A stretch of 64,000 nucleotides of DNA from Burkholderia latens (GTDB taxonomy: Bacteria > Pseudomonadota > Gammaproteobacteria > Burkholderiales > Burkholderiaceae). Of the stretch, positions 37,605-45,546 are shown piece by piece. Location of the stretch: the NCBI RefSeq assembly GCF_001718795.1, contig NZ_CP013435.1, positions 2,976,001 through 3,040,000 of the forward strand, read 5' to 3'. The notes beneath the pieces were generated by a model, which was not told the DNA's origin, did not search any database, and saw only the letters and a list, made by a program, of their open reading frames with translations. Both the position numbers and the translations under genes were made by a program. Within the stretch, counting starts at the first letter, position 1, and each line of letters begins with the position of its first letter.

Positions 37605-38530
37605 CACTTTCTCCGGGTTAGGTCAAACTGTTCAAACTCGCGTGCCTTCGCACGCTGGTACGCGTCGTACAACGCCGCGAACACGGGGCCCGGCTTGCCG
37701 CCCTGCACGGGCAGATCGTCGAGCGACGTGACCGGAAGAATTTCCTTCGTGGCCGACGTGATCATGATCTCGTCCGCAGCGCGCAGCTCGACCTCGCCGA
37801 TCTCGCGCGCGACGAACGGAATGCCGCATTCGTCGGCCAGCTGCTCGACCAGCGCGTAGCGGATCCCTTCGAGAATCCTGTTGCTGCGCGGCGGCGCGAA
37901 CAGTTCGCCGTTCTTCACGACCCACACGTTCGACGACGACCCTTCGGTCACGTTGCCGTCGCGCAGCTGGATCGTCTCGAACGCATCGCGTTCGGCCGCA
38001 TGCTGCGCCATCAGCACGTTGCCGAGCAGCGAGATCGACTTGATGTCGCAATGCAGCCAGCGGCGATCCTCGGCCGTCACGCAGCGCACGCCCTTGGCGC
38101 GCTCGTCCGCCGACGGCAGCCGCAGCGGGCTCGTCATCGCGAACACCGTCGGCACCGCGTTCGCCGGAAACGCGTGACCACGCTTCGCGACGCCGCGTGT
38201 CACCTGCAGATAGACGAGCGCGTGGCCGCCCGCAAGACCTTCCGCGTTCGCGGCTACCACGCGCTCGATCAGCGCGCGCCAGCCGGCCGCATCGTGCGGG
38301 TCGGTGATGCCGATCTTCTTCAGGCTGCGCGCGAGCCGGTCCAGATGCTGTTCGATCCGGAACGGCACGTGCGCACCGTCGTGCGCATAAACGGGGACAA
38401 CTTCATACACCCCATCGCCGAAGATGAACCCGCGGTCGAGCACCGGCACACGGGCTTGCGACAGCGGCACCAGTTCCTCCTGCGACGACACGCTGAGGTA
38501 GACGATCGGTTCGAATTCGGCTTGGCTCAT
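37604..38530 (-). CDS. D-amino acid aminotransferase-like PLP enzyme (class IV)
   Basis: Fold-type IV pyridoxal-phosphate enzyme of 308 residues. Key features are DRGFIFGDGVYEVV near residue 35, the PLP lysine K164 in CDIKSISLLGNV, and the glutamate loop DGNVTEGSSSNVWVV. The RxH-type substrate trap found in D-alanine transaminases is in the region LHCDIKS. D-alanine/D-glutamate interconversion fits its place between a D,D-carboxypeptidase and ybeD, but branched-chain or aminodeoxychorismate activity cannot be excluded from sequence. Confidence 0.88.
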   Translation of the reverse strand: MSQAEFEPIVYLSVSSQEELVPLSQARVPVLDRGFIFGDGVYEVVPVYAHDGAHVPFRIEQHLDRLARSLKKIGITDPHDAAGWRALIERVVAANAEGLAGGHALVYLQVTRGVAKRGHAFPANAVPTVFAMTSPLRLPSADERAKGVRCVTAEDRRWLHCDIKSISLLGNVLMAQHAAERDAFETIQLRDGNVTEGSSSNVWVVKNGELFAPPRSNRILEGIRYALVEQLADECGIPFVAREIGEVELRAADEIMITSATKEILPVTSLDDLPVQGGKPGPVFAALYDAYQRAKAREFEQFDLTRRK

Positions 38531-38578
38531 GGCTATACCAGATGGGGATGAAGTCGTGAAAACAAAGGCCCGTCGCGC

Positions 38579-39892
38579 TTACTTCTTCTTGCTGAACATC
38601 AGCAGGATCGAGTCCCAGATACGTCCGAAGATACCCGCTTCCGGCACTGCCTGCAGCGCGACGACCGGGAACTCCGACAGCGTCTTGCCGTCGGCGACGA
38701 TCTTCACGGTGCCGACCTGCTGGCCTTCCGCGAGCGGCGCGATCAGCGGCGCGTTGACGTCGACTTCGGTCTTGACCTTGTCGCCGAGGCCGCGCGGCAC
38801 CGTCACCCACTGGTCGCCCTTCACGCCGACCTGCACGGTGTTCTCCTTGCCCTTGTACACGCGCGGCGTCGACATCGCCTGGCCGCCCTTGAACAGGCGC
38901 ACCGCGTCGAACGCGCTGTAGCCGTAGTTCAGCATCTTCATGCTGTCCTGCGTGCGGTCGTTTTCCTTCTGCTCGCCCATCATCACCGACACGAGGCGAC
39001 GCTGGCCGTCGACACCCGGGATCGCGCGCTTCGCCGATGCGATCAGGCAGAAGCCCGCCGCCTGCGTATGCCCGGTCTTCAGGCCGTCCACCGTCGGATC
39101 CAGCCACAGCAGCCGGTTGCGGTTGCCCTGACGGATGTTGTTGTACTTGAACTCCTTCTCCGAGAAGATCCCGTAGTACTGCGGAAAATCGCGAATCAGG
39201 TGCGCGGACAGCTTCGCGAGGTCGCCGGCCGTCGTGTAGTGGTTCGGGTCGGGCATGCCGTTCACGTCGGCGAAGTGCGTGCCCTTCATGCCGAGGCGCT
39301 GCGCCTCGTCGTTCATCATCGTGACGAACTGCCCTTCGCTGCCGCCGACGAGTTCGGCCAGCGCGATCGCGGCGTCGTTGCCCGACTGGATGATCATCCC
39401 GTAGACGAGGTCATGCACCGACACCGGCTTGTTCGCCTCGATGAACATGCGCGATTCGTCGCGGCCGACGCGGCGCACGGCCTCGCTCGGCGTGACGATC
39501 TGCTCCATCGAGATCTTCTTCTTGTCGAGCGCCTCGAACACCAGGTACGCCGTCATCAGCTTCGTCAGCGACGCGGGCTCGACACGTTCGTCCGCGTTGC
39601 CCGATGCGAGCACCGTATTGCTCGTCGCATCGACGAGCACCCACGAGCGTGCGTTCACGCCCGGCGGCGGCACCGCGCCCGGCATGAAGGTCGCAGGTGC
39701 GCCGGTGGACTGCTCGGCGGCGGCCGGCGCCGCATGCGCGGCCTTGGCCTTGGCGGCGGGCTTCGCCTCGGCGACGACGATCGTGGACGCGAGCGCGACA
39801 GGCAGCATCACGCCCAGCGCGACGTTGCGCGCGGCGGTGCCGAAGGCGATGGAAGAAGCGAGGGACTTGAGGCCTTGGGAAGACAGACGCAT
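38579..39892 (-). CDS. dacC: D-alanyl-D-alanine carboxypeptidase (PBP5/6 type)
   Basis: Periplasmic serine peptidase of 437 residues that trims the terminal D-Ala from peptidoglycan side chains. The signal peptide runs to about residue 42 (VVAEA), then comes a ~25-residue Ala/Lys spacer. The catalytic motifs are S108-L-T-K111, S170-G-N172 and K272-T-G274. The C-terminal amphipathic helix GIFGRIWDSILLMFSKKK anchors it to the inner membrane. It is first of dac-dat-ybeD, an arrangement close to E. coli dacA-ybeD-lipB. Confidence 0.95.
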   Translation of the reverse strand: MRLSSQGLKSLASSIAFGTAARNVALGVMLPVALASTIVVAEAKPAAKAKAAHAAPAAAEQSTGAPATFMPGAVPPPGVNARSWVLVDATSNTVLASGNADERVEPASLTKLMTAYLVFEALDKKKISMEQIVTPSEAVRRVGRDESRMFIEANKPVSVHDLVYGMIIQSGNDAAIALAELVGGSEGQFVTMMNDEAQRLGMKGTHFADVNGMPDPNHYTTAGDLAKLSAHLIRDFPQYYGIFSEKEFKYNNIRQGNRNRLLWLDPTVDGLKTGHTQAAGFCLIASAKRAIPGVDGQRRLVSVMMGEQKENDRTQDSMKMLNYGYSAFDAVRLFKGGQAMSTPRVYKGKENTVQVGVKGDQWVTVPRGLGDKVKTEVDVNAPLIAPLAEGQQVGTVKIVADGKTLSEFPVVALQAVPEAGIFGRIWDSILLMFSKKK

Positions 39893-40109
39893 GATCGATT
39901 CAGGCTGATGGCAGAAAGTGCGGCGCGAAACGCGCAGGGTTGAACGGCAAGGCGGCGGGCGTTCCGGCATGCATCCGACTGCGTCGGACGGCGCGAAACG
40001 CGCCGGTTGGACTCGTGCGGACGCGTTCGGTTCGCGGCCGTCGCGAGCGGGCGGACAGGCGGCGAAACGAGCGCCGCATGGGCCAGCCGGGCCGCGGGCG
40101 ACGCGAAAT

Positions 40110-40130
40110 GCGGCCATTATACGTGGCCGC
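40110..40130 (-). promoter_or_regulatory. Promoter -10 inside an inverted repeat, probably for dacC
   Basis: The reverse strand reads GCGGCCA-CGTATAA-TGGCCGC: a 7-bp inverted repeat whose loop and right arm include TATAAT (40116-40121). The start of dacC is 218 bases downstream. No clear -35 box. Confidence 0.45.
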
Positions 40131-40406
40131 GAACGGCGTTTTCGCGAACCGGGCGCGCGACGGCCGCATGCGGGCTTCGAGAGGATAGCGCGGCTTCGTT
40201 GCAGGCAATCGCGGTCGAAGCCGCCCGAAAGGCGCGCGCAGGCGCCGTGCAAGTCAGGTTGCGCCGTGCCGCGCGGTGCATCGCAGATCGTATTCGACAC
40301 GATGCGGCGTCGCGACGGAATGCCTTGAAACCCGGCATCCGTTGCGTCTGGAAGAAGATGGCCGGTGCGGCGCGATGTCGCGCGAGCGCGCGCAATCGCA
40401 GTCGCT

Positions 40407-40432
40407 GTGGTGCGGCGGCAGCGCCGCACCAC
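40407..40432 (-). terminator. Strong hairpin after the alpha/beta hydrolase gene
   Basis: GTGGTGCGGCG and its exact complement enclose a four-base loop, 13 bases past the stop at 40445. No T-run follows on either strand, so it may stabilise the end or work with Rho. Confidence 0.5.
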
Positions 40433-40444
40433 ACGAGCGGCGCA

Positions 40445-41089
40445 TCAACGCCACGCGTCGACGATGATGCGCTTGAGCACGTGCAGCTTGCGATGGAAAA
40501 AATGCTCGGCGCCCGGGATCACGACGACCGGCAGCTCCTGCGGCCGCGCCCAGTCGTACACCGATCCGATCGGCACCGTGTCGTCGGTTTCGCCGTGGAT
40601 CACGAGCGTGTTCTCGGGCACGTCGGCGACTTGCCAGCGGCTCGCGGCCGTGCCGACGAACACCATCCGCTCGATCGTGTCGCCCGCGTCGCGCAGCCGC
40701 TTCGCGACATGCGACAGCACGAACGTGCCGAACGAGAAGCCCGCCAGCACGAGCGGAAGGCCCGCATACGCGGGCTGCGCGCGCATGTGCGCGAGCACCG
40801 CGAGCAGGTCGTCGGCCTCGCCGATGCCGTTGTCGTGCACGCCTTCGGTCGCGCCGACGCCGCGGAAGTTCGACCGGTACACCACGTAGTTGAGCTGGAC
40901 CAGCGTGCGCGCGAGCGTTTGCGCGACCTTGTTGTCCATCGTGCCGCCGAACAGCGGATGCGGGTGCGCGACGAGCGCGATCCCGCGCGGCGCGGCGCTG
41001 CCTTCACGCACGGCGTCCGGCACGTCGACCGCGATTTCGATCTGCCCGACCGGGCCCGCGATCAGCGACTTCTGCGTATGAACGTTCAT
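40445..41089 (-). CDS. Alpha/beta hydrolase of the small dienelactone-hydrolase-like type
   Basis: A 214-residue single-domain hydrolase. The nucleophile elbow is GFSFG (serine in VLAGFSFGTFVLSH), the oxyanion region is HPHPLFGGTMDNKV, and the His of the triad is in PGAEHFFHRKL. This HPHP...GFSFG pattern matches a common but uncharacterised proteobacterial hydrolase family (annotated as CocE/serine esterase or YcjY-like). Begins 12 bases after the ferredoxin stop, so they form one operon. Substrate unknown. Confidence 0.85.
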   Translation of the reverse strand: MNVHTQKSLIAGPVGQIEIAVDVPDAVREGSAAPRGIALVAHPHPLFGGTMDNKVAQTLARTLVQLNYVVYRSNFRGVGATEGVHDNGIGEADDLLAVLAHMRAQPAYAGLPLVLAGFSFGTFVLSHVAKRLRDAGDTIERMVFVGTAASRWQVADVPENTLVIHGETDDTVPIGSVYDWARPQELPVVVIPGAEHFFHRKLHVLKRIIVDAWR

Positions 41090-41101
41090 TCGGCCGCCCG
41101 C

Positions 41102-41419
41102 TCAGATCTTCAGGCGATCGACGACCTTGCCGTCGCGCAGGTGCGTTTCGACGATCTCGTCGATGTCGGCCTGGTCGACGTACGTGTACCAGGTGCCTTC
41201 CGGATACACGACCATCACCGGCCCCTCCTCGCAGCGGTCGAGACAGCCGGCCTTGTTGATGCGCACCTTGCCCGGGCCCGCGAGGCCGAGCTCCTTCACG
41301 CGTTTTTTCGCGTATTCCTGCATGGTCTGCGCATCGCAACGTGCGCAGCTCGGACGCTCGGCGCCCGGTTCGCGCTGGTTCAGGCAGAAGAAGACGTGGT
41401 GCTGGTAATAGGAATCCAT
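41102..41419 (-). CDS. Thioredoxin-like [2Fe-2S] ferredoxin
   Basis: A 105-residue protein starting MDSYYQHHVFFCLNQREPG. Cysteines suited to hold a [2Fe-2S] cluster are C12, the CARC pair after GAERPS, and the pair in KAGCLDRCEEGP. This is the C-terminal NuoE/thioredoxin-like ferredoxin fold with the KAGCL loop. Electron partners are unknown. ATG 41419 is preferred; upstream in-frame residues are not family-like. Followed by the hydrolase gene. Confidence 0.88.
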   Translation of the reverse strand: MDSYYQHHVFFCLNQREPGAERPSCARCDAQTMQEYAKKRVKELGLAGPGKVRINKAGCLDRCEEGPVMVVYPEGTWYTYVDQADIDEIVETHLRDGKVVDRLKI

Positions 41420-41520
41420 GATGGTGACGAGCGGCCCGGCACGCGGCCGGACGTAAAGAGAGGCGATTGCCGTCGCACGCGGCAACGGAGGTGCGGACGA
41501 TTATAACGACCGGCGCGCGC

Positions 41521-41556
41521 CGCTGCCGGCGAACGCACCGCTGCCGGCGAACGCAC
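41521..41556. repeat. Two exact 18-bp tandem copies next to the minisatellite
   Basis: CGCTGCCGGCGAACGCAC occurs at 41521-41538 and again at 41539-41556, directly before the 9-bp array. Shares CTGCCGG with its unit, so the two arrays may have a common origin. Confidence 0.8.
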
Positions 41557-41566
41557 CGCGGCCGCG

Positions 41567-41773
41567 CTGCCGGTACTGTCGGTACTGTCGGTACTGTCGG
41601 TACTGTCGGTGCTGTCGGTACTGTCGGTGCTGTCGGTGCTGTCGGTGCTGTCGGTGCTGTCGGTGCTGTCGGTGCTGTCGGTGCTGTCGGTGCTGTCGGT
41701 GCTGTCGGTGCTGCCGGTGCTGCCGGTGCTGCCGGTGCTGCCGGTGCTGCCGGTGCTGCCGGTGCTGCCGGTG
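41567..41773. repeat. 9-bp minisatellite, 23 units
   Basis: Units of CTGYCGGTR run without a break; the first units are mostly CTGTCGGTA, the middle ones CTGTCGGTG, the last seven CTGCCGGTG, then decay (CTGTCAGCG). The array lies in the non-coding gap between the ferredoxin start and the vanZ stop (41420-41802). All six frames stay open through it because the unit is a multiple of three, but no gene reads into it. Confidence 0.95.
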
Positions 41774-41802
41774 CTGTCAGCGCTGCGGGCGTGCGGCCGC
41801 CG

Positions 41803-42954
41803 TCAGCGCTGCAGCCGGCGCGGCAGCCACGCATGCTCGACCCGCTGGCCCAGCCAGATCAGCGCCGCGTACGGCCAGATCCACGCAAGCCAGCGCGCGA
41901 TGCTGTTGAAGTGCACGTAGCGGCCCTGGCGCCAGCCGGACAGCGTGAAGTCGAAGAACGGATTGACCGGCAGCAGGTTGACGAGCGCGACGCCGGCCAG
42001 CATCGCGGCGGCCGCGAGCAGCGCGCGCGCCGGCGCCGGCACGCGCAGCGCGACCAGCGCCGCCGCGAAGCCGAGTTCGATGCCGAGCCGCGCGCCGGGC
42101 GTCGCCCACACGACGACCAGCCCGGTGCTCGACTGCATGAAGGTCGCGCCCGCCTTTAGCGCGAGCGTGGCCGCGACGAACGCGATCAGCAGGCGCACGC
42201 GCGGCGCGCTCCCGCGCATCGCGAGCGAAGCGATCGCCAGCGCGGCGAACAGCATCAGGCCGCCGAGCACGGCCTCCCACGCGGAGTCGGACAGCCACCC
42301 GTCAACACGCTCGGGCCATTCGCTGACGTGCCAGGCGGCCGGCAGCCACGCGAGCAGCGCATCCTGCATCGAACCGTCGGCGCGCTCCCACAGCGCGGCC
42401 GGCCAGTCGCCGATGCCGAACAGGAACGGGGACGGAAACAGGATCGCGAACGGCCACAGCGCGGCGAGCAGCAGCGGCGTCGCACCATCGGTTTCGAACC
42501 ACGCGAAGCGCAGCCGCCGCAGCGCGCCGCGATCGAGCAGCGCGCCGGCCGCCGGTGCAGCCAGCGCCGCGCCGAGCAGCGCACCGAGCGCGTTGGCGCC
42601 GAGATCGAGATTCGACGCAACGCGCGTCGGCAGGTAGGTTTGCAACGCTTCCATCGATCCGGACAGCAATATGCCGAGGCCGCACACGATCAGGGTCGCG
42701 GCGACGCCGCGCTGGCGCGGATGCAACGCAAGCACACCGAGCGCGCCGAACGGCATATAGCCGAGCACGTTGGTGACCACGTCGAACGCGGTCACATAGC
42801 GCTGCATCGGCGCGAACAGGTAGTCGAACGGGCCGATGCCGAGCGACATCCACCCGTGGAACGGATACAGCGACGCGTAGACGATGAGTGCCGCGTACGC
42901 GGCGAATGCCTGCCGCGCAAGCGACGACGCGCGCGGCGTGCCCGGCGCGCTCAT
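41803..42954 (-). CDS. VanZ-like multi-pass membrane protein
   Basis: About 383 residues with some nine predicted membrane helices. The first third resembles VanZ (AAYAALIVYASLYPFHGW, DVVTNVLGYMPFGALGVLAL, SGSMEALQTYLPTRVASNLDLGAN). The rest is an extended hydrophobic region of unknown function. The start at 42954 (MSAPGTPRAS) follows the lipoprotein stop by 19 bases, making this last in the mla-like operon. VanZ relatives alter glycopeptide susceptibility by unknown means; a lipid or cell-envelope role would fit the neighbours. Confidence 0.8.
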   Translation of the reverse strand: MSAPGTPRASSLARQAFAAYAALIVYASLYPFHGWMSLGIGPFDYLFAPMQRYVTAFDVVTNVLGYMPFGALGVLALHPRQRGVAATLIVCGLGILLSGSMEALQTYLPTRVASNLDLGANALGALLGAALAAPAAGALLDRGALRRLRFAWFETDGATPLLLAALWPFAILFPSPFLFGIGDWPAALWERADGSMQDALLAWLPAAWHVSEWPERVDGWLSDSAWEAVLGGLMLFAALAIASLAMRGSAPRVRLLIAFVAATLALKAGATFMQSSTGLVVVWATPGARLGIELGFAAALVALRVPAPARALLAAAAMLAGVALVNLLPVNPFFDFTLSGWRQGRYVHFNSIARWLAWIWPYAALIWLGQRVEHAWLPRRLQR

Positions 42955-42973
42955 CGTGGCTGCGCGCGGCGCG

Positions 42974-43597
42974 TCATGGGGTGCCCGCGTACGCCTGCAC
43001 GCCGGCCCACGCGGCGATCTGCGACACGAGTTCGTCGCTCGCCGCAGCGAGCGCCCGCGCACCGCCGGCCGCATCGGGCGTGCTCGACGGCGCGCGCGCG
43101 ACGAACGTGCGCTGGCCGAGCACCTTGCCGTCCTGCATCAGCGTTGCGCGCGCGGTGACGGCGCCGTGGCTCTGCGACTGGCCGTCGAACACCTGCTCGA
43201 ACTCGTTCAGGTCGACTTTCAGCGTCGGCGCGCGCACGCCGTCGGAGCCTTCGAGCACCGCGCCGCGCGCCGACAGCGCGCCGCGCAGCCGCTGGGTGAG
43301 CAGTTGCGCGGGCGGCGCGGTCCAGCGGCTGTCGCGATACACGGCCATGCGCTGCGCATCCGCATACGCGAGGCGGTAGACGAATTTGTCGGTATTGAGC
43401 GCATCGGGAGAGCCGACGTCGAGCACCTTCAACGCGGGGCCCGTGCCGGCCGTCGCGACCGGCGCGGCGGGCCCGAGGTCGTAGCGAATGTTCGACAGCG
43501 CTGCGCTGTCGCTTGCGCAGCCGGCGGCGAACACGAGCGCGAGTATCGCGAGCGTGGCCGCGGCCGGCCGCAGCGCGCGATCAAGGATTCGTGGCAT
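42974..43597 (-). CDS. ABC-type transport auxiliary lipoprotein (PqiC-like)
   Basis: A 207-residue lipoprotein with lipobox FAAGC at the end of its signal (MPRILDRALRPAAATLAIL...). The mature region has NIRYDLGPAAP, FVYRLAYADAQRMAVYRDSRWTAPPAQLL and the closing SDELVSQIAAWAG, which is the PqiC/ABC-auxiliary pattern found with MCE transporters. It likely links the MCE protein to the outer membrane. AGGAAC precedes ATG 43597. Confidence 0.88.
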   Translation of the reverse strand: MPRILDRALRPAAATLAILALVFAAGCASDSAALSNIRYDLGPAAPVATAGTGPALKVLDVGSPDALNTDKFVYRLAYADAQRMAVYRDSRWTAPPAQLLTQRLRGALSARGAVLEGSDGVRAPTLKVDLNEFEQVFDGQSQSHGAVTARATLMQDGKVLGQRTFVARAPSSTPDAAGGARALAAASDELVSQIAAWAGVQAYAGTP

Positions 43598-43686
43598 GGA
43601 ATGTTCCTGGATGATGTTGGCAGTTTCGATCGCGTGACGGCCCGCACACGTCGCGGGCCGCGCGGCCGGTTCGCGGGCGAGCCGCG

Positions 43687-44622
43687 TCAACGACCGGCCG
43701 CCGCACCGGCGCCCGGCCACACGAAGCCTGCTTCGCCGGGGCCTGGCGCGGAACCGGGCGAACCGAACAACAGACTCCGCGGGTTGCGCCCGAGTTCACC
43801 GGCGACGTCCTTCAATTGCCGCGACGCATCGCCGACGTCGGCCGCCAGCGAGTTGAAACGCGGCAGCGTGTCGTACTGGACCCGCGCGTTCAGATCGTTC
43901 AGCGCGACGCCGACCTGCTCCGCTGCGGCGCCCGCCTTGTTCAGGTTCGCCACCAGCGGCCCGTTCGGCTGCAGCAGCGTGTTCGCCGACGCCATTGCTC
44001 GATCGACCTGGTGCATCGTCTCCGGCAGCGCCGCCACCGCCGGCGCGAGCTGCTTCGACAGCGTCGCCGCGCCGTCGGCCGCGTGCTGCAGGCTTTCGGC
44101 CGTCGCACGCAGCTGCTCGCGCATGTCCGGCGACATCAGCGCGTTCGCGCTCTTAGCCGCCTGCTCGAGCTGCCGCAGCAGCACGTCGCCCCGCTCCTGG
44201 ATCTGATCGAACAGGCTCGGGCGCATCGGAATCTGCGCGATCGCCCGCGGCGACGACGGCAGCGGCGCCAGGTCGCGGCCGGTATCCTCGAGCTGCACGA
44301 ACGCGATCCCCGTCACGCCCTGGAATCCGAGGCTGCCGTACGTCGATTGCGTGATCGGCGCGTCGTGGTCGACGAGAATCCGGATCCGGATCTGGCCCGG
44401 ATGCGTGCGGTCGAAGCCGATCGACTGCACTTTGCCGACGTCGAGACCGCGAAAGCGCACCGCCGCATCGGGAAACAGGCCGGTGACGTTGGTGCGCGCG
44501 AGCAGGTCGTACGGCACGCGCACCGTGCGATCGACGTTGAACCAGAACACGGTGCCCGCGATCGCCAGCGTCAGCGCGATCGTGAACAGGCCGGCCCAGA
44601 ACGCATGTGATTTGTTTTCCAT
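43687..44622 (-). CDS. mlaD: MCE-domain lipid-binding protein (MlaD-like)
   Basis: A 311-residue protein anchored by one N-terminal helix (AFWAGLFTIALTLAIAGTVFWF) with a single periplasmic MCE domain (TNVTGLFPDAAVRFRGLDVG, LGFQGVTGIAFVQLED). It then has a long helical tail with heptads (about residues 140-270) that probably forms a barrel or needle like longer MCE proteins. It binds phospholipid passed to or from the MlaE-type permease. Longer than E. coli MlaD (183), so closer to the single-MCE PqiB-like group of beta-proteobacteria. Confidence 0.92.
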   Translation of the reverse strand: MENKSHAFWAGLFTIALTLAIAGTVFWFNVDRTVRVPYDLLARTNVTGLFPDAAVRFRGLDVGKVQSIGFDRTHPGQIRIRILVDHDAPITQSTYGSLGFQGVTGIAFVQLEDTGRDLAPLPSSPRAIAQIPMRPSLFDQIQERGDVLLRQLEQAAKSANALMSPDMREQLRATAESLQHAADGAATLSKQLAPAVAALPETMHQVDRAMASANTLLQPNGPLVANLNKAGAAAEQVGVALNDLNARVQYDTLPRFNSLAADVGDASRQLKDVAGELGRNPRSLLFGSPGSAPGPGEAGFVWPGAGAAAGR

Positions 44623-44649
44623 TCGCGGGTTCCTTGCTTCTTGCGAGGC

Positions 44650-45546
44650 TTACAACTCGACGCTCGACAGCGCCGGTTCGAGGGCCGCCTTCGGCAGCTT
44701 TGCGCGCCGCTCCGGCGGCAGCGCCTGCAGCGCGCGGCGCCCGCGCAGCCCCAGGAAATATTCGTGGATGAACGGGTGGTCGACGTTCGCGGCCTCTTCG
44801 ACCGGCGCAGCGACCAGCACCTTGCGGTCGGCCAGCACCGCGACGCGCGTCGACAGCGCGACCATCGTGTCGAGATCGTGCGTGACCATCACGACCGTCA
44901 GCCCGAGCGTGCGATGCAGCGTCGCGATCAGCTCGACGAATTCGTCCGACGCCTGCGGATCGAGGCCGGCGGTGGGTTCGTCGAGGAACAGCAATTCGGG
45001 CTCGAGCGCGATTGCGCGCGCGATGCCGACCCGCTTCACCATCCCGCCCGACAGCGCGGCCGGCATCTTCGATGCATGCTTGCACGGCAGCCCGACCATC
45101 TCGAGCTTCAGCATCACAATGTCGTTCAGCAGGTCGGGCGGCACGCGGCCGAGCTCGCGCAGCGGCTGCGCGACGTTGTCGAACACCGTCATCGACGAGA
45201 ACAGCGCGCCCTGCTGGAACAGCATCCCCGAGCGCGTGCGCATCATGCGCGCGGTTGCATCGTCGATCTTCGACGTATCTTCGCCGAATACCTTGATCGT
45301 GCCCGACGTCGGTCGCTCGAGGCCGAGGATCTGCCGCACGAGCGTCGTCTTGCCGGAGCCCGAGCCGCCGACGATCGACACGATTTCGCCGCGCCGTACG
45401 TCGAAGTCGAGCTTCTGGTGAACGATGTTGCGCCCGTAGCGCTTCGTCAGGTTGCGCACCTCGATCACGAGGTCGTCGCCGGCTGCGGCCGACAGCGGGC
45501 GGCCCGCAGCCGCGCCGTGTGCGGGGGTTCCGTTCGATGCGCTCAT
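44650..45546 (-). CDS. mlaF: ABC transporter ATPase (MlaF-like)
   Basis: A 298-residue ATPase. Walker A GGSGSGKTT, Q-loop LFQQGALFSSMTVFDNV, signature LSGGMVKRVGIARAI, Walker B LLFLDEP and His switch VMVTHDLDTM. The Q-loop wording is characteristic of MCE-linked ATPases. ATG 45546 overlaps the permease stop as ATGA, so they are co-translated. C-terminal tail of ~50 residues (FLGLRGRRALQALPPERRAK) is specific to this group. Confidence 0.94.
   Translation of the reverse strand: MSASNGTPAHGAAAGRPLSAAAGDDLVIEVRNLTKRYGRNIVHQKLDFDVRRGEIVSIVGGSGSGKTTLVRQILGLERPTSGTIKVFGEDTSKIDDATARMMRTRSGMLFQQGALFSSMTVFDNVAQPLRELGRVPPDLLNDIVMLKLEMVGLPCKHASKMPAALSGGMVKRVGIARAIALEPELLFLDEPTAGLDPQASDEFVELIATLHRTLGLTVVMVTHDLDTMVALSTRVAVLADRKVLVAAPVEEAANVDHPFIHEYFLGLRGRRALQALPPERRAKLPKAALEPALSSVEL

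Larger units (their letters stand above)
39893..40444. other. 552-bp non-coding region upstream of the carboxypeptidase
   Basis: It contains a perfect TATAAT within a palindrome (40110-40130) and, at the other end, a strong GC hairpin after the hydrolase gene (40407-40432). The remaining sequence has host composition and open frames only on Arg-rich shadow frames. No RNA gene was recognised. Confidence 0.5.

Noticed and set aside
41004..41834. Long open frames through the 9-bp array coding Ala-Pro-Thr or Val-Gly repeats
   Set aside because: All frames stay open because the unit is divisible by three; none joins a real gene with a start and ribosome site.
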